From: Corynebacterium sp. p3-SID1145
GTDB lineage: Bacteria; Actinomycetota; Actinomycetes; Mycobacteriales; Mycobacteriaceae
Length of the DNA stretch: 35,060 bases
Assembly: GCA_025144245.1 (NCBI GenBank)
Contig: JALXXC010000016.1
Span: forward strand, 1-35,060
Reading direction: 5' to 3'
Shown here: positions 32,859 through 35,060 of the stretch, in pieces
How the letters are laid out: each line of letters begins with the position of its first letter
Numbering within the stretch: position 1 is the first letter of the stretch
Notes under the pieces: generated by a model
Databases searched by the model: none
What the model was told of the DNA's origin: nothing
What the model saw: the letters and a program-made list of their open reading frames with translations, nothing else
Program-made: the position numbers and the translations under genes

Positions 32859-34067
32859 TCAATTCAACCCCAGCACATCGAGGGCTTTTGGAGTTAGAGC
32901 GAGCTCCAAGGGGCGTTTCTTCACAGCAACGATAAGACCGTTTTCCTGGAGTTCCGTTACGTGATCGCGAACGGTATTCCAGGAACGGTTGAGGTATTCC
33001 TGCAAGTCTCTTGCTGCCACCGGCGCGTCGGGGCCGAAGAGCTTGGCTTGGCCAAGAATGAAGAGAATCTGGCTTTGGTTTTCGGGTAGTTCTACTTTCG
33101 CTACGTTCTCGCGAAGCGAATTCAGCAATGTCAGTTTTTCCGAAAGGGACTTCTCGAGCTGCTCTTGAGCGTCGGTCAAAATCGCGAGCATTTTAAGCAG
33201 GAAGAAGGTTCCTTCGCCCCGGTTGAGAGGTGCCTCCGTCTCCTCGAACGCTTTGTAGTACTTGGCGCGCTGGATGGAAAACTGGTGTGACACTGACATT
33301 GCAGTGGGGGCGGACAGCGCCTCAATTAGGGCGAAAGCCAAGAGAAAACGGCCGATGCGGCCGTTTCCGTCGTAGAACGGGTGAGTGAATTCGAACATGA
33401 AGTGCCCCATGAAAGCATTCACCAGGCGGTGGTTGTCCGCGCTTTGCGTAGCAAGGAAGGTCTCGAGTCTCGCGGTGATTTCGGCTTCGTCCGTCGGGGC
33501 GGCATGAATCTCTTTCTGCCCATCGTGAATCGAAACTGAGTGGGCACGGAATAACTGGCCGTCAGGCTTGTCGCTATCTGCAATCTCGTCGGCCAGGAGT
33601 TCGTCGTAAAGCGAGCGAAGCGCTTGTGGTGACTGGGGGAAGGCCCGTGCATCTTCCCGTGGAAAGAGCAGAGATGCGTACAAGGCCGCCATTTCACGAA
33701 ATCGCTTGTGCGCGGTTGTCCGTGGTTGCCTCAGTGCTTCGGCGATTTCCTGGCGAGTGTAGCGAATGCCTTCGATGCTGTTCGTTGCCTTGATTTCTTC
33801 GATAAGGAGGCCACTCAGGTAGTGGCTCTTCGCGGCATCGGGAAGTGATGCCCACTTAGGGGCGATCTGCAGTTCGTTGCTCCACACCCGCTCAATCGCT
33901 TCAACGACCTCGTTCGTATGCACAACAAACAAGGGGTGGTTGCCCACGTTGAAGTCCCAGGTGACCGTTGCGGGCGAGGCAAGACGCAGCTCGTGCTGCT
34001 CCTTTGCGATTTTTTCACCGTGTTGATGGCTGTGGAAGACCTGTTTTAGCTGCTTATAAGGGCTCAT
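32859..34067 (-). CDS. Fic family protein (predicted AMP-transferase) with C-terminal winged helix
   Basis: This 402-residue Fic protein probably transfers AMP or another nucleotide moiety to a target protein. The catalytic motif H-P-F-Y-D-G-N-G-R-I-G-R (about 229-240) is complete, including histidine and both arginines. An N-terminal inhibitory helix has T-N-S-I-E-G (about 94-99), the class II motif whose glutamate keeps the enzyme off until relieved. A Fic_N-like region precedes it. The C-terminal 90 residues look like a winged helix (V-A-A-R-D-L-Q-E-Y-L-N-R-S-W-N-T-V-R-D-H), so it may bind DNA and regulate itself. The G+C content is visibly lower than its neighbours and it abuts a tRNA gene, both suggesting acquisition. 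No separate antitoxin gene is seen. Confidence 0.9.
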   Translation of the reverse strand: MSPYKQLKQVFHSHQHGEKIAKEQHELRLASPATVTWDFNVGNHPLFVVHTNEVVEAIERVWSNELQIAPKWASLPDAAKSHYLSGLLIEEIKATNSIEGIRYTRQEIAEALRQPRTTAHKRFREMAALYASLLFPREDARAFPQSPQALRSLYDELLADEIADSDKPDGQLFRAHSVSIHDGQKEIHAAPTDEAEITARLETFLATQSADNHRLVNAFMGHFMFEFTHPFYDGNGRIGRFLLAFALIEALSAPTAMSVSHQFSIQRAKYYKAFEETEAPLNRGEGTFFLLKMLAILTDAQEQLEKSLSEKLTLLNSLRENVAKVELPENQSQILFILGQAKLFGPDAPVAARDLQEYLNRSWNTVRDHVTELQENGLIVAVKKRPLELALTPKALDVLGLN

Positions 34068-34100
34068 GTTGCGAACTTCCCTGGTCGTCGGGGTGCAATT

Positions 34101-34123
34101 TAGGGACCCATCCTAAGTCCCTA
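34101..34123. repeat. Inverted repeat upstream of fic
   Basis: TAGGGAC (34101-34107) and GTCCCTA (34117-34123) form a perfect 7-bp inverted repeat with a 9-nt spacer, 34 nt before the fic ATG. On the minus strand the spacer contains TAGGAT, a possible -10. It could be the operator of fic. Confidence 0.5.
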
Positions 34124-34128
34124 TTTTG

Positions 34129-34159
34129 CAAAAAGCCCGCATTTTGAAAAATACGGGCT
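34129..34159 (-). terminator. Terminator of the thyA-folA-mycoredoxin operon
   Basis: On the minus strand AGCCCG...CGGGCT (34154-34159 with 34134-34139) plus 4 inner A-T pairs form a stem with one mismatch, followed by a T run (34130-34134). Confidence 0.75.
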
Positions 34160-34190
34160 GGGGGAGAGGCTGGAAATTGCAGTTCTGGTT

Positions 34191-34472
34191 TTAGCTCAGC
34201 TCTGCGATCTTGGCCAGCACGTCGGCCGCCGGCGGATTGGTGGCGTGCGAGCCGTCGGAGTAGAGGACGGTGGGCACGATGCGGTTGCCGTCGTTGACGG
34301 ACTCGATCCACTCGGAAAGGGCTTCAGTGCCGGGGGCATCGACATCGATGATGTCGACCGTGCCTTCCGCCAGATCCGCGCGGCGCAGATCCGCGATCAA
34401 CCTGGCGCAGAACGGGCACCAAGATGTGGCGAAGACAGTGACAGGGGAGTTCGTCTCAGGGGTGGTTGCCAT
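34191..34472 (-). CDS. Mycoredoxin/glutaredoxin-like protein
   Basis: This 93-residue thioredoxin-fold protein has the active site W-C-P-F-C (Cys19 and Cys22) and the cis-proline loop G-N-R-I-V-P-T-V, the pattern of actinobacterial mycoredoxins. These reduce mixed disulfides between proteins and mycothiol. It starts 3 nt after the folA stop codon, so it belongs to the thyA-folA operon, and a terminator follows. Alternative: a NrdH-like or generic glutaredoxin, less likely given the loop sequence. Confidence 0.85.
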   Translation of the reverse strand: MATTPETNSPVTVFATSWCPFCARLIADLRRADLAEGTVDIIDVDAPGTEALSEWIESVNDGNRIVPTVLYSDGSHATNPPAADVLAKIAELS

Positions 34473-34475
34473 AGT

Positions 34476-34994
34476 TCATGAAGCCTTTCGTTCGAAGCGC
34501 TGGAAACAGTAGCTCAGAGGGGTGTCCTCCACGCCGGGCACAGTTGCGCGGCCCCGTTCGGAGGTGAGCCAGTCAGTTTGGCTGATCAGCTCGAAATCGT
34601 CGGTGATGCGCGGGGCGTGGACGGCATTGCCGGGGGTGAGGGGGGCCAAGGCGACGTCGATAAGCGTGCGCTCGATGACGTCTACCTCGTCGAGCGTGGC
34701 CTCGTAGAGCTGCGCCCCGCCGATGATCCACGCGTCGGTGTCGAAGTCCGGAAGGTCGCGGTAGACGTAAGCGCCCTTCGACCAATCACCTGCTTCGCGC
34801 GAGGAGATAATGATGTTCGCGCGACTCGGCAGCGGGGTAAGGGGCAGCGACTCCCAGGTGCGGCGGCCCATGACCACCGGGCTGCCCAGCGTCGTCTCCT
34901 TGAAGTGCTTCAGGTCCTCCGGCAGGTGCCACGGCATTCCCGTGCCGTCGCCGATGACCCCGTCCAGGGACTGTGCCCAGATAGCGCCGAGCAT
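34476..34994 (-). CDS. folA: Dihydrofolate reductase
   Basis: This 172-residue enzyme reduces dihydrofolate with NADPH, restoring the folate used by thymidylate synthase. It shows the N-terminal I-W-A-Q-S-L-D-G-V-I-G, the substrate loop M-P-W-H-L-P-E-D-L-K-H-F with the proton-handling aspartate, V-V-M-G-R-R-T-W-E-S, and the cofactor segment I-I-G-G-A-Q-L-Y. The ATG at 34994 is preceded by a GTG at 34997 that overlaps the thyA stop (TAGTGATG); either could start the protein. The operon order is thyA, folA, mycoredoxin. Confidence 0.95.
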   Translation of the reverse strand: MLGAIWAQSLDGVIGDGTGMPWHLPEDLKHFKETTLGSPVVMGRRTWESLPLTPLPSRANIIISSREAGDWSKGAYVYRDLPDFDTDAWIIGGAQLYEATLDEVDVIERTLIDVALAPLTPGNAVHAPRITDDFELISQTDWLTSERGRATVPGVEDTPLSYCFQRFERKAS

Positions 34995-34996
34995 CA

Positions 34997-35060
34997 CTAC
35001 ACCGAGACCTTGGCGGTGATCGTCGGGTGCGGGTTGTAGCCCGTGACCGCGATGTCCTTA
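34997..35060 (-). CDS. thyA: Thymidylate synthase, C-terminal end (partial)
   Basis: Only the last 20 codons and the stop lie in the window. They encode D-I-A-V-T-G-Y-N-P-H-P-T-I, then T-A-K-V-S-V, the conserved C-terminus of ThyA, which methylates dUMP to dTMP and yields dihydrofolate. The gene continues beyond position 35060. The following folA reading frame overlaps its stop. Confidence 0.9.
   Translation of the reverse strand, partial: KDIAVTGYNPHPTITAKVSV

Noticed and set aside
32774..34123. tRNA-Arg as a proven attachment site of a genomic island
   Set aside because: No integrase and no second copy of the tRNA 3' end were found in the window; kept only as a possibility.

Overview
The window reads as a chromosomal segment of a high-GC actinobacterium, most likely a Corynebacterium. 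This rests on the gene families present (DUF3239, DUF2771, DUF3027, SepH/DUF3071, an Rpf, a mycoredoxin, an extended CspB-type protein), on DtxR-like boxes, on frequent GTG/TTG starts and on many promoters that look leaderless. Several neighbours (XPB helicase, helicase-associated protein, Rpf, Csp, DUF2771, TrmH methylase, SepH, SerC, GltA) keep the general order I recall from the mycobacterial ercc3-rpfA-cspB-sepH-serC-gltA region, so most of the window is conserved backbone with local insertions.

Layout. 1-3226: a terminator, a TSUP-family exporter, a DUF3239 membrane protein and an XPB-type helicase. 3261-6047: a minus-strand cassette of XRE regulator, small membrane protein, ABC ATPase and ABC-2 permease. 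6134-11004: a large FAD/Fe-S D-lactate-dehydrogenase-type protein, convergent with a helicase-associated protein. 11058-12446: a small protein of unknown function and a broken YeeE(thiosulfate uptake)-TusA fusion gene. 12479-14080: an Rpf gene behind a c-di-AMP (ydaO-type) riboswitch, divergent from a cold-shock protein gene. 14092-18705: DUF2771, a glutaminyl cyclotransferase lipoprotein, DUF3027, an NCS2 purine permease and a TrmH-family RNA methylase. 18709-21953: a DUF6928-like protein, sepH and serC. 22244-24909: gltA, an FKBP isomerase and an aldo/keto reductase. 24911-25088: a patch of short tandem and inverted repeats holding a terminator. 25105-28560: a Tat-exported DUF1906 protein, a membrane protein/regulator pair, and panC and panB facing each other. 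28592-31835: a siderophore-type iron uptake operon under a promoter overlapped by a DtxR-like box. 31908-35060: a lipoprotein, tRNA-Arg(CCU), a Fic protein, and the thyA(partial)-folA-mycoredoxin operon.

How the parts work together. The window mixes central metabolism (citrate synthase, serine, pantothenate, folate/thymidylate), envelope growth and division (Rpf, SepH), DNA repair (XPB and its partner), iron supply and thiol redox. The observations most worth a second look are the internally deleted, frameshifted sulfur transporter gene; the riboswitch and stacked inverted repeats between rpf and csp; the repeated leaderless promoter architecture; the DtxR-like boxes; a long acidic insert splitting SepH; and the lower-GC Fic gene beside a tRNA. 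I saw no CRISPR array, transposase, phage gene or rRNA. I did not find a clearly new multi-gene system; the least explained unit is the XRE/membrane/ABC cassette.
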